Shown: positions 47,569 through 56,296, counted from the first letter of the stretch. The stretch: DNA of 56,953 nucleotides from Caldanaerobius fijiensis DSM 17918 (GCF_900129075.1 NZ_FQVH01000008.1:17373-74325); one strand, 5' to 3'. Translations and numbers: made by a program. Notes: generated from the letters alone by a model not told the origin.

Positions 47569-48855
47569 TTAAAAGGACCACAACTCAGTATAAAGCTTCT
47601 CTGTTTGCCCTTTTAGATTCTTAAGCATTTCAGCTGCCTTTTCGTCTCCTTCCAGATACCTCATCATAAGGGAGCCTTCCTGTTCACACATGGCATCATG
47701 TAGTGGCAGCACTTCTCTAAACAAAAAGTACGCGTATTTTACCAATCTTAACGGCCCATATATCCTGGGCGTTTCATCTTTTACCTCTTCAACAGCCACA
47801 CTGTTTAATCCCTTTATGCCTTCTATGAGGCTATTTAATGAAGAATCCTTTGCCAGAACTATCGTATAATACCAGCCAAATAAGTAACCGGTAAAACAGC
47901 CATGGGCATCACTAACACCCACAATAGGTATGTCCTTACCCTTTGATCTGTATTCACTGTATAAGGCTAACTGCAGCACATTTGACTCCATCTCATGCTT
48001 AAAATAGCCACCCAATAACTCCAGCGCATCATAAGGCTGATCTTCCATAAGCCGGTGCGTTATAGCGGTAGATTCATTATATCCACCGCTGACCAGCCAA
48101 TAAGGATGACAGAATATCCCCAGACCGCCCCCTTCCCTTATCTTATCAAAACACCATTTACAAGAAGCGTACTGGTACCTGGTCTCATCATTTTGAAAAC
48201 CTACCAGAGCTTTTTCTATTTCCTTTACTTCCTTCATATAAACATCTTCTTTAAAAAGGTCATTGACGCTGAAGCAACCTCCAAAATTAATCATATGCAC
48301 TGGATTTTGAGGAGGGTGTACTTCTTCGCCTCTATATATCTTGAGGTCTATATCGACATTCTCAAAGGCTTCTTGCGCTTTTATTGAAGGCGCATACTTC
48401 CCATGGTCCGTTACAGCCATGAAATCTAAGCCTATCTTTCTGCACGCAGCTGCTACCAGTGCAGGATCTTCTTTGCCATCTGAAAAATTAGAATGAATGT
48501 GCATATCTCCTTTGTAGGGCTTCAGCTCAAATAAATCTTCTCTCAGTGAGTATATCCTGAAATCCGCAACAAGCCGGGGCTTATCTCCCACAACTTCATA
48601 TAAATACAATATGTGCTCCTGTTCGCCTTCAAAGAGGCGCTTTACACTTATAATTCCATCTTCAGGCTTTACTATTGTCTTTTCTCCCTGCGAGTAAACA
48701 GATCTATTATCAACAGGAAAATAAACTACCTCATAGGTGGAATTTTCATTGAATCTAACATGATCGTAAAGGGGTTTGATGTTAATGATCGCCTCTTTGT
48801 CAGCTCTAACAACCTTAGGGAAAACCTTAAAATACAGATCCTGAACCTTCATCAT
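47569..48855 (-). CDS. PHP-domain metallophosphoesterase-like protein
   Basis: 428 residues. An N-terminal beta-rich domain of about 110 residues without family recognition precedes a PHP domain. Metal ligands are visible: GDMHIHSNFSDG (about 117-127), VTDHGKYA, RGEEVHP, IFCHPYW and VGVSDAHG. PHP enzymes hydrolyse phosphoesters using a trinuclear metal site; the substrate is unknown. It is the third gene of the glycan cluster, 66 bases after the alpha-mannosidase, so a sugar-phosphate substrate is possible. ATG 48855 follows AGAGG. An 11-codon frame ends on its start codon (ATATGATG), suggesting coupling. Confidence 0.85.
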   Translation of the reverse strand: MMKVQDLYFKVFPKVVRADKEAIINIKPLYDHVRFNENSTYEVVYFPVDNRSVYSQGEKTIVKPEDGIISVKRLFEGEQEHILYLYEVVGDKPRLVADFRIYSLREDLFELKPYKGDMHIHSNFSDGKEDPALVAAACRKIGLDFMAVTDHGKYAPSIKAQEAFENVDIDLKIYRGEEVHPPQNPVHMINFGGCFSVNDLFKEDVYMKEVKEIEKALVGFQNDETRYQYASCKWCFDKIREGGGLGIFCHPYWLVSGGYNESTAITHRLMEDQPYDALELLGGYFKHEMESNVLQLALYSEYRSKGKDIPIVGVSDAHGCFTGYLFGWYYTIVLAKDSSLNSLIEGIKGLNSVAVEEVKDETPRIYGPLRLVKYAYFLFREVLPLHDAMCEQEGSLMMRYLEGDEKAAEMLKNLKGQTEKLYTELWSF

Positions 48856-48921
48856 ATATCGCCTCTTAAAATCCTTTTTTCACTCATTTTTATTAAGTTT
48901 CTCCTGTCGTTATAAAATTCT

Positions 48922-51900
48922 TTATAAAATCCTGAATGTCTTTATCTCATAGGGCTTAATGTAAAATGTAAAGGAATTTTCACAAGCATCTACGTCCCGT
49001 TCGTCCTCTTCCATAAGATTACACTCTACTATCTTTTTAAACGGTATACTGCATGTTATGGTGACATCGCCCCTTATCCCCTGGGATTCGTAAACGCGGA
49101 GTATCAGCCCATTGCCATCCTCTGCCCTCTTTAAAACCTCTATAACTACATTTTGCTTATCCAGATTCAAGAAGGAGTAGCTTCCAGGCAACAGTCCTTC
49201 TTTTGTGCTGCGAGCTATAACGGCCTTCAATGGTACATTCAATTCATACCCTCTATGGACCACATCTCCCTGTCTCCAATCGCCCTGGTGCGGGTAAAGA
49301 GAGTACACAAACTCATGATACCCTTTATCGGCAACAGGATCAGGATATACTGGAGCCCTCAAAAGCGTTATACGCATAACATTATCCTTAATATCATATC
49401 CATACTTGCAGTCGTTGAGTATGCTGACACCATATCCTCCTTCGGATAGATCCGCCCACTTATGAGCCGGAACCTCAAATCGAGCCTTATCCCAGCTGGT
49501 GTTCCAATGGGTGGGCCTCTTTATATTGCCATAAGCTATCTCATAGGTGGCCTCTGGTGACAGCACATCCACATCAAAAGCCGCTTTCAGCATTTTTTCT
49601 GTCTCCTGCCAGTCTACCTTTGTCTCAAAATCAATGCGAGGTATAGTATTGTAGATCACGATGTCCTGGGTGATGGTGGAGCTGCTGAATTTTTTAGCGA
49701 TTCTCAACACACCTCTTGCAGGACCTGAACACACGACATCCACAGATACTACATTGTTGACTTCCCAGGATTTTTTCTGGTACTCCAGATCAATATTCCA
49801 GGCACTCTCCCTCTCAGGTTTATCCTCAAAGATCTGCAAGACATTGCCTCTACCGCCCGGCGACAATACCTGCCTTTTGGCCGTTTTATCGTATATGCTC
49901 CTTATGTTCCCATCATCATCCAGCTGAATTTCAAAAAATCTGTTTTCCAGGGCATTCTTTGATACCTTTATAGCTGTCTCTCTATTTAATGAATCATCTT
50001 CCTTTGTCTTGGCTTCAGCCTTTAGCTCATATACTTTATATCCCATTGAGGGCACATCAACGGCCTCAAATATAATAGCCGCTTTTTCATCTCCCAACCC
50101 ATCCAACTCAAAGGCAACCTCTTTACCTTTTTCGTCTACCAATACCAGATCATTTCTTTGTGATAGCTGTTTTACTACGTCACCCTCTAAAATCGCTTTT
50201 ACTACATCGGTTCTATTCCATGACAGGGAATTGAATACAATTAGCGGTATACCCTTACATCCGCTGGTATTGATATTGTCTACCACAGCCATAAGAGCAT
50301 CTTTTTCTATCCTGCTGCCTTTCTCAAGTATCTCGCGATAGTCTTCAGCGCACTGTTCATACACCTGATGTATCGATGACCCTGGTAGGATATCATGGAA
50401 TTGATTTAAAAGTATCTTCTTCCAACCGTATTCAATCTCCTTGGCAGGATAACTCTTTCCGTACTGCAATGCCAATGATGAAAGGATTTCTGCATCCCTG
50501 TATAAAAATTCGCTTTTTCTGTTGTTCTTTTTGTTTTTAGCCTGGCTCGTATAGGTACCCCTATGAAATTCATAGTACATCTCATTATTCCATACCGGTA
50601 AATCCACAGCCCTTTCCCTGGCATCATCAAAAAACTTTTCGGCACTGGATATCTCTGTCCTGGGAAGACCAGGGAAATTCTTGAGCCTTCGGCTGTATTC
50701 CATCATCTCATATGTGGGACCACCGCCGCCATCGCCAAATCCGTAAGTGCCCATTGCCTCATTAAAGCTGGCTTTTTCATTGAATCTCGCCCAGGCGTCA
50801 TTTATGTACCTAGGATTTATATTGCCGTTATATGAAACCTGCTGCAAATACGCCAGTATCCTGGTACCATCAATGCCCTGCCACCAGAATAATGTATAAG
50901 GGAATTTATTTGTATCGTTATTTAGCAACTTACTCGTCATAAAATATTCCATGCCTGAGCGCTTTATAATCTGAGGTAATGCCCAGCTGTAACCAAATAC
51001 ATCCGGCATCCATAGGATCCTGGAAAACCTTCCAAATTCGTTCTGGAAGAACTTTCGGCCATATAGTATCTGCCTTACCAGCGATTCTCCTGATGGCACG
51101 TTGGTGTCTGACTCCACCCACATGTTGCCTATCAATTCCCACCGGCCTTCTGCCACTTTTTCTTTTATCTTCTTATACAGCTCAGGATAATACTCTTTTG
51201 TATATTCATAAAGCTGGGGCTGGCTCTGGACAAAGTGATGTTCAGGATATTCATCCATCAATGCGACGGTATTGGAAAATGTTCTGGCGCACTTCCTGAC
51301 TGTTTCCTTTAATGGCCACAGCCACGCTGTATCTATATGGGAATGTCCTACCAGAAGCACTGTCGCTTCAGGAATATAATGGATGGCATTTAATTTATCC
51401 ATGAGGATCTTATCTGCTTCTTCCAATGTGGATACAAGCCTTTCTCTGTCAAAATCTATGTCTACCGCTGCCAGCGAACTCTCCAGGGCATCGAGAACCT
51501 TCAAGCTAAGCACATCATCTTTTCTTAAAAGTGACAGGGCCTGCACCACTTCTCTGGGCAACCACATACTATATATGCTCCCTCTTAATACCTCCAGTGC
51601 GTCGTATGTAACCCTGGCATCAAAATAATATTTTTCCACCAAAGGATCCACAACAGCCAAAAGCGCTTTTCTAAATGTATACTTCATAAAAGGTATACCC
51701 CGAGCCCTGTACCCGGCATATTCCCCATAATTTAGGCCGGCTTCTATCAGGATCTCTAAGGTATCACCACCTTTAGCCTTTTCAGCTATCAAGACGCGAC
51801 TGCGTTTCTCATCCCTTGGCTGGACATATGTTACTATACCCTGTCTTATCTCCCCATTTATATATACAAGACCCTCTCCGCCTACCTCTATGTCCAGCAC

Positions 51901-52128
51901 AACCTTTTGCCCATCAAAATCTTGAGGAATCACTACCGTCTTCTTAAACCACCTTGTAGTATCATCTTTTGCTACCCACTCTTCGCCTATCTTAATGGTC
52001 TTCCACTCTTCATCCTCGACTTTATACTGGCCAGGCTGGATGTATATACCTTCCCTTGTCTGCCATTCATCTAATACTATAGCTTTTTTATACATGTAAC
52101 CTTTTATTTGTTCGATTTTATTTAACAT
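48922..52128 (-). CDS. Alpha-mannosidase, glycoside hydrolase family 38
   Basis: Large (about 1068 residues) retaining, zinc-dependent exo-mannosidase. N-terminal beta/lectin-like region (about 1-250), then the GH38 catalytic domain beginning GHSHIDTAWLWP (zinc-binding His and Asp near 262-266). The likely nucleophile Asp is in WMPDVFGYS near 375. The helical middle domain and C-terminal beta-sandwich domains follow. There is no signal peptide, so it probably acts on imported mannosides in the cytoplasm. ATG 52128 has AAGGAG six bases upstream; GTGs at 52143 and 52152 are alternatives. It follows the unassigned glycosidase by 54 bases, with a small TGTGTTT/AAACACA hairpin (52166-52181) between. 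Confidence 0.93.
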   Translation of the reverse strand: MLNKIEQIKGYMYKKAIVLDEWQTREGIYIQPGQYKVEDEEWKTIKIGEEWVAKDDTTRWFKKTVVIPQDFDGQKVVLDIEVGGEGLVYINGEIRQGIVTYVQPRDEKRSRVLIAEKAKGGDTLEILIEAGLNYGEYAGYRARGIPFMKYTFRKALLAVVDPLVEKYYFDARVTYDALEVLRGSIYSMWLPREVVQALSLLRKDDVLSLKVLDALESSLAAVDIDFDRERLVSTLEEADKILMDKLNAIHYIPEATVLLVGHSHIDTAWLWPLKETVRKCARTFSNTVALMDEYPEHHFVQSQPQLYEYTKEYYPELYKKIKEKVAEGRWELIGNMWVESDTNVPSGESLVRQILYGRKFFQNEFGRFSRILWMPDVFGYSWALPQIIKRSGMEYFMTSKLLNNDTNKFPYTLFWWQGIDGTRILAYLQQVSYNGNINPRYINDAWARFNEKASFNEAMGTYGFGDGGGGPTYEMMEYSRRLKNFPGLPRTEISSAEKFFDDARERAVDLPVWNNEMYYEFHRGTYTSQAKNKKNNRKSEFLYRDAEILSSLALQYGKSYPAKEIEYGWKKILLNQFHDILPGSSIHQVYEQCAEDYREILEKGSRIEKDALMAVVDNINTSGCKGIPLIVFNSLSWNRTDVVKAILEGDVVKQLSQRNDLVLVDEKGKEVAFELDGLGDEKAAIIFEAVDVPSMGYKVYELKAEAKTKEDDSLNRETAIKVSKNALENRFFEIQLDDDGNIRSIYDKTAKRQVLSPGGRGNVLQIFEDKPERESAWNIDLEYQKKSWEVNNVVSVDVVCSGPARGVLRIAKKFSSSTITQDIVIYNTIPRIDFETKVDWQETEKMLKAAFDVDVLSPEATYEIAYGNIKRPTHWNTSWDKARFEVPAHKWADLSEGGYGVSILNDCKYGYDIKDNVMRITLLRAPVYPDPVADKGYHEFVYSLYPHQGDWRQGDVVHRGYELNVPLKAVIARSTKEGLLPGSYSFLNLDKQNVVIEVLKRAEDGNGLILRVYESQGIRGDVTITCSIPFKKIVECNLMEEDERDVDACENSFTFYIKPYEIKTFRIL

Positions 52129-52182
52129 AATCCTCTCCTTCACAGTAACCACCCCTCCAATAATCTGTGTTTAAAAACACAA

Positions 52183-54474
52183 TTATTTTTTTATCAACCA
52201 TACGTCAGCAACCTGTATGCCCCGACCTGATACTAAATTCCACGCAAGTGTCAATTCTCCTGAACTCGTGGCCTCCTCAGGTATATCCACTGCAATTTCT
52301 TTGGGCGCCATACCTATATCTATGGGCCCATGCACTGGTATGCCTCCATTGGCCGTCAGAAAAACCGTAGCCTTATATCTCCCATAGTAGATAATCTTAA
52401 GACTATATCGAGCATCCGGGTCCAGATCGCTATAATGCAGCTCAAGAGGCGCCCCATAACGGGTTTCAGCCATTCTCTGCCACGAAATCGGCATGCCTTC
52501 AGTTATCAAAAAAGCATCTAACGGCGATTTGAGATAATATGGATCATCCTCATAATTGAATTTTCTGACCAGGTGCGATTCATTCATAAAATTGCCCAGA
52601 TCATCATAAAATCCTCCAGGTCCTGGATTGGCATAATGTAAAATCTTCTTTATGCCTTCCAATTTTTCTTTATCTCCCAAGGGCTTCAATTTCTTTAAGG
52701 CATTTTTAAGGTACTGCCGATTATTAATAGCCCTATCCACGGTATCCAGTGTAGCCCCTCTTTCTTCTCCTATGGCGCCATATTTTTCTACGCTCAACTG
52801 CATCCCACAACTTTTGAAAAGCTCTGCTGCCAGCTCTTCAATCCTCTGCCTCCAATCCACCCCAACTTTTTTCTCCTCTGCCTGGTTTAATATCGCTTCT
52901 GCCTCAGATATAGCTTTTTCAGCTCCTGTTTTCTCAGCTTCTCTTAACCTGTCCATAGCCTCTTCTTCCAGTTCTGTCTCGTATATCAATCGCCGCCGCA
53001 CATAAGCATCGTAATATGCACGATAAAGCAATTGCTGAAATCTCCAATTCTTAGTAAGCTCTTCACCCGCTTCTTTTTCCATCGCCTGAAATTGCATCAA
53101 AGTCGTGTATATTGAACTCTTCGCAATAACCGGCCCTCTCCAGTTTTCTTCCAATGCCATTATTCCATGGGCCAGCGAATCGCCAAAGCGCTCGCTTATA
53201 AAATAACGGCTGTATTCTCTTAAAATATCTATAAGTTTAGCATCCGGATTCCACCCCAATGAGCTCCATACTATTTTATTTACGTCATCGTTGCAGCCTT
53301 CAGAATACGTTATAAACCCTATGGTGTACTTACATGAGGCCTTGAATATCTTGGATTCATCTACGGGTCTGGGGTTTATAGGTTCTCGTCCCAGCGTCAC
53401 CGCATAGGCATAATCCCATTGTGGCACAGGATACTGACAGCTTATGGTATGGGTTATATCAGGATAATGTCGTATGGGGTACTTTAAGGGGACCTTTGCT
53501 CTCAACTCTGGCAGAGTAGTGCGAATCCATGGCCCATAAACAACGCCATATAGCCATTCCGGACTTTCTTTGCGCAGGATGTTGTAAAATTCATCAAGCC
53601 ATTCAGCGCTAAATCCTTGTGGAGAAACCCATATTTGAGCAGATGGATGATGTTTATGTAATCTCTCTGATACTTTAGCTAGGAAGGGAAATAGCACGTG
53701 CGGAGGGGTATCGCCTGGATCTCCGCCAGGCACAAAAACTGCATCTACTCGTCTGCAATTTTTAAATATCTCCTCCCATTCACCCAGTTCTTTCTCCACA
53801 ATTCGAGAATCTGAATAATCTGATGCCATAGCAGGATACCAAATCCATACGTCCAATCCATAGGAATCAAGCATTTCTGAAAGAAAGGACATCATCTCCA
53901 ATTTCGGCACTTTCATGTGAGGACTTGTATCTTCGTCATCAGTCCGTGGTGGCAATATCTCAATAGCATTGGTTCCAAAGACTATAAGGTCGCGCACATA
54001 TTGCTCAAAAAATTCAGGGGTCCATGCGTCATAGGAATTGGTTTTAGGCCTGTAACCCAACTGATGCCCTCTCAAAGGATAGCGTGGTGCTGTTACTATA
54101 TCCAGATCTGCATCGACTTCTATTTTCCCTCCTGTCATATGCAACTTTCTAAGGAAACCCCCTATGCCGAACAGCAACCCTCTTTCGTCATTTCCTGTGA
54201 TGATAACACGCGGCATACAGCCTTGATCTCTGTTTATTTGAATAGAATAGCCTTCTGGTAAGATTTGTTCTGAATGCAATTGGTTTGAATCAACCTTCTT
54301 TATTTCTATGATCGGCAGCCCTTCTGAAGGCATGGATTTCACAAGCTGCATTTTCAGACCGGTGCGTTTTTTTATTTCATCTATCAACAAATCTATGGCT
54401 TTTTGATTCCTGCGGCTCATTTCCCCCGGACACAAAATCACCGCATTGCTTAAATCAAAAAAATTTATAGACAT
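52183..54474 (-). CDS. Unassigned glycoside-hydrolase-like protein
   Basis: 763 residues, no signal peptide. The first about 120 residues resemble the hexosaminidase/alpha-glucuronidase-type N-terminal domain (NQKAIDLLIDEIKKRTGL, GNDERGLLFGIGGFLRKL). A likely TIM barrel follows, from RYPLRGHQLGYRPKTNSYDA, with acidic loops such as ILPPRTDDED, VFVPGGDPGDTPP and TYSEGCNDDVNKIVW. The latter loosely recalls GH163/DUF4838-like enzymes. A helical segment (about 500-620) and a C-terminal beta-sandwich (about 660-763) complete it. I cannot assign a family or catalytic residues with confidence. It is the first gene of the operon with alpha-mannosidase and PHP protein, suggesting breakdown of a mannose-containing glycan. 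Its ribosome-binding site (AGAAGGG) is unusually close to ATG 54474. Confidence 0.7.
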   Translation of the reverse strand: MSINFFDLSNAVILCPGEMSRRNQKAIDLLIDEIKKRTGLKMQLVKSMPSEGLPIIEIKKVDSNQLHSEQILPEGYSIQINRDQGCMPRVIITGNDERGLLFGIGGFLRKLHMTGGKIEVDADLDIVTAPRYPLRGHQLGYRPKTNSYDAWTPEFFEQYVRDLIVFGTNAIEILPPRTDDEDTSPHMKVPKLEMMSFLSEMLDSYGLDVWIWYPAMASDYSDSRIVEKELGEWEEIFKNCRRVDAVFVPGGDPGDTPPHVLFPFLAKVSERLHKHHPSAQIWVSPQGFSAEWLDEFYNILRKESPEWLYGVVYGPWIRTTLPELRAKVPLKYPIRHYPDITHTISCQYPVPQWDYAYAVTLGREPINPRPVDESKIFKASCKYTIGFITYSEGCNDDVNKIVWSSLGWNPDAKLIDILREYSRYFISERFGDSLAHGIMALEENWRGPVIAKSSIYTTLMQFQAMEKEAGEELTKNWRFQQLLYRAYYDAYVRRRLIYETELEEEAMDRLREAEKTGAEKAISEAEAILNQAEEKKVGVDWRQRIEELAAELFKSCGMQLSVEKYGAIGEERGATLDTVDRAINNRQYLKNALKKLKPLGDKEKLEGIKKILHYANPGPGGFYDDLGNFMNESHLVRKFNYEDDPYYLKSPLDAFLITEGMPISWQRMAETRYGAPLELHYSDLDPDARYSLKIIYYGRYKATVFLTANGGIPVHGPIDIGMAPKEIAVDIPEEATSSGELTLAWNLVSGRGIQVADVWLIKK

Positions 54475-54496
54475 CCCTTCTTTCTTTAATTAAATT

Positions 54497-54538
54497 ATTT
54501 AAGTTATCTGGCAAAAAACTTGGTTGTTTAACTTAAAT
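54497..54538. promoter_or_regulatory. Inverted repeat at glycosidase operon start, candidate operator
   Basis: ATTTAAGTTA (54497-54506) and TAACTTAAAT (54529-54538) are perfectly complementary, 22 bases apart. The right arm touches the -10 box of the minus-strand promoter and the left arm lies in the 5' leader. It may be an operator for a dimeric repressor or an mRNA hairpin. No regulator gene is in the window. Confidence 0.5.
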
Positions 54539-54565
54539 TATACATACATATAAAAACGATTTCAA
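54537..54565 (-). promoter_or_regulatory. Glycosidase operon promoter
   Basis: TTGAAA (54560-54565) and TATAAT (54537-54542) on the minus strand are spaced by exactly 17 bases, a near-consensus sigma-A promoter. The predicted transcription start is about 55 bases upstream of the first gene, leaving room for the inverted repeat in the leader. Confidence 0.75.
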
Positions 54566-54579
54566 GTATCATCTTTCCA

Positions 54580-54595
54580 TTTCTTCATGAAGAAA
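54580..54595. promoter_or_regulatory. 16-bp perfect palindrome upstream of glycosidase promoter
   Basis: TTTCTTCATGAAGAAA is self-complementary over all 16 bases and lies 14 bases upstream of the minus-strand -35 box. Size, symmetry and position suit a dimeric activator or repressor site. Confidence 0.5.
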
Positions 54596-54788
54596 CCGTA
54601 AAAGGTTTGATATATAAAACATAGATTGAAACTAACGAAGTGAATTAAGATAGAAAGCAATTTAAATGGAGATAAAACTATTTTAAACAAAAACAGGAGA
54701 AAAATGGAGATAAAGCGAGAAAATGCGAGCAATATTTAGAAAAACAAATAAATTAAGGAAAAACAAATAAATTTAGGTAAATACGAAC
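54596..54788. repeat. AT-rich intergenic segment with short direct repeats
   Basis: This part of the 406-base gap between the glycosidase gene and the plus-strand operon has no convincing gene. It contains two tandem 19-base units, GAAAAACAAATAAATT(A/T)AG at 54739-54757 and 54758-54776, differing at one base. It also has a 13-base direct repeat, AAATGGAGATAAA, at 54664-54676 and 54702-54714. The second copy starts a possible 11-codon plus-strand micro-ORF (54704-54739) with AGGAG upstream. Segments such as GCGAGAAAATGCGAGC and ACGAACTTT echo sequence next to the transposase near 56395-56420, so it may hold decayed IS-end sequence. Confidence 0.5.
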
Positions 54789-54818
54789 TTTGAAAATGTT
54801 TTCAAAAAGTAATATTAT
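54789..54818 (+). promoter_or_regulatory. Promoter with cre-like operator
   Basis: TTGAAA (54790-54795) and TATTAT (54813-54818) are 17 bases apart on the plus strand, a strong sigma-A match. The -35 box lies within the near-palindrome TTTGAAAATGTTTTCAAA (54789-54806). This fits the catabolite-responsive element WTGNAANCGNWNNCA at 14 of 15 positions, with a central TG replacing CG. CcpA or another LacI-family repressor binding there would block RNA polymerase. Confidence 0.65.
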
Positions 54819-54880
54819 AGTTTTGAAGAATTTACTAAAATTTAAATAAGGCAATTAGATAGGTAAAAGGTGGGTTTGGT

Positions 54881-55330
54881 ATGTCGGATTATGAAATTGT
54901 TTGTTGGGCAGTCTGTGATTCCATGATAGCTGCACATTATCACGATGATGTAAAAGATAGGACAGTGGACATTTGCAACTATGTTAAAGGAACGTATCCA
55001 GCATATGCAGATGGCTGGGATGATATAATTAAGGGTATACAATTCGGTGTAAAAGATTCTCCAGTAAAACCGGCAAAATATCTAACGTATGGAGTATGTA
55101 GCGAAACAGCAATTAAATATCAATTTAATAATAATGCTCCCATATTGGCACGGTTACAACTTGACATTGGTAAACATGCTGTTGTATTAAGATATTATAT
55201 TGACGGACCAAAGCCTGGAACAGAAATAACAGAGGATCAAGTTGGTTATAATGATCCTGCTGATGGTTCTCACATGGAATCATATAAACAATTTGTTTCA
55301 ATGTGGTCTGACAGCTTAATATTTTCTTAG
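54881..55330 (+). CDS. Papain/C39-like cysteine-protease-like protein, no signal peptide
   Basis: 149 residues. It shows the layout of small papain-like peptidases: CWAVCDSMIAAHYHDD with candidate nucleophile Cys8, GKHAVVLRYY with candidate His99, and YNDPADGS with Asn124/Asp125 as third member. The usual glutamine of the oxyanion hole, 5-6 residues before the cysteine, is absent because the protein starts almost at the nucleophile. No signal peptide or membrane segment is present. ATG 54881 has AAGGTGG seven bases upstream and an in-frame stop lies just before, so the short N-terminus is real in this sequence. It is the first gene of a two-gene operon. It may be a functional processing enzyme, an inactive relative or a truncated copy. 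It is AT-richer than the main operons. Confidence 0.6.
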   Translation: MSDYEIVCWAVCDSMIAAHYHDDVKDRTVDICNYVKGTYPAYADGWDDIIKGIQFGVKDSPVKPAKYLTYGVCSETAIKYQFNNNAPILARLQLDIGKHAVVLRYYIDGPKPGTEITEDQVGYNDPADGSHMESYKQFVSMWSDSLIFS

Positions 55331-55341
55331 GGGTGTTAATT

Positions 55342-56244
55342 ATGAAAAAAATAATGTGTTTAATTTTAACGGTGTTAATGGCATTTTCTCTTAGCATCAG
55401 TACCACATATGCCGCTAATGTACCTATGAAAGAAGTCATTGAAAAATTTGACGGTAATGTTGAAGAAAAAAATGTCGTTAAGGATAGTCTATTAAAGAGT
55501 GGAATGCAACCTTTAAAATATTTGATTAAATTTAAAAAAGACTTTAAGGTGATACAAAACACAGATGTAAGTTCAGAAGAGGACTTAATACTTGGCCAAC
55601 CATATAAAGTTGTTGATTTTCCCTCGCCCACTCTTGATAATAATAGGGCGTGTTTTGAAGGCTTTATTAACGGAGAAAAAGTTATAGATATTTTGCAAAA
55701 TGCACCTTATTATTATGAAGTTCCTGTTTTAACCAAGAAAAATAATACGCCTGTTTCATCTGTTCAGCTTAAAAAAGAGAATGGAGTCTGGGAGGTTACA
55801 TTGTATCCCTGTTATATGGACCCAGAAATCAGCTATATTGTAAGTCAGCCAGAAAAAGTTGTTGAATTGCTCAAAAGTTTAGGAATAGAGACCGTTGATA
55901 AATATATGCTTGTAAATCTAAATCGGGGTTATGACTTTTTGTATACATTATCTGATAACAAGGAATATTTTATACCCTTGGAAAAAGGTTTCGGCACAGA
56001 ACTATTAAAAGTGTACACAAGAGACCAATTTCAAGCAATATTTGCTCCTCTTATGGAAAAAGTCTTAAGGGGCGAAGAGTTGCCCACCGGTGGTGGTGTC
56101 GCCAATGTCAGTAAAAATGATAACAAAACGGTAAATATTAAAAATAACAATGAAATAATATATATTGCATTATCTTTTGGCGTTATTGTTGCTGTTTCCT
56201 TAATTTATATAGTACGAAATAAAATAAAACATAAAACGTTATGA
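55342..56244 (+). CDS. Exported single-pass membrane protein of unknown function
   Basis: About 300 residues. A clear signal peptide (KKIMCLILTVLMAFSLSIST, cleavage probably after TYAA) is followed by an extracytoplasmic region of about 220 residues. An Asn/Lys-rich spacer (NDNKTVNIKNNN) and a C-terminal transmembrane helix IIYIALSFGVIVAVSLIYIV with a short basic tail complete it. Topology is type I. No sortase motif and no family I recognise. ATG 55342 has GGGTG six bases upstream; the GTG at 55333 is in the binding site. The gene begins 11 bases after the protease-like gene and ends before a terminator, so the two are co-transcribed. Confidence 0.7.
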   Translation: MKKIMCLILTVLMAFSLSISTTYAANVPMKEVIEKFDGNVEEKNVVKDSLLKSGMQPLKYLIKFKKDFKVIQNTDVSSEEDLILGQPYKVVDFPSPTLDNNRACFEGFINGEKVIDILQNAPYYYEVPVLTKKNNTPVSSVQLKKENGVWEVTLYPCYMDPEISYIVSQPEKVVELLKSLGIETVDKYMLVNLNRGYDFLYTLSDNKEYFIPLEKGFGTELLKVYTRDQFQAIFAPLMEKVLRGEELPTGGGVANVSKNDNKTVNIKNNNEIIYIALSFGVIVAVSLIYIVRNKIKHKTL

Positions 56245-56296
56245 AGATTGAAATAATTGATAAAATTGGGTGGCGATTAACTAAACTATGATAATA

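Noticed and set aside
52166-52181. TGTGTTT-AA-AAACACA hairpin as terminator between the two glycosidase genes
   Set aside because: In the transcribed (minus) direction no T-run follows it, and the downstream alpha-mannosidase gene has no promoter of its own, so it is more likely a minor processing or coincidental hairpin.
55125-55631. 168-codon minus-strand open frame
   Set aside because: It covers parts of the two plus-strand genes, which have a promoter, good ribosome-binding sites, a signal peptide and a terminator; this frame has none.
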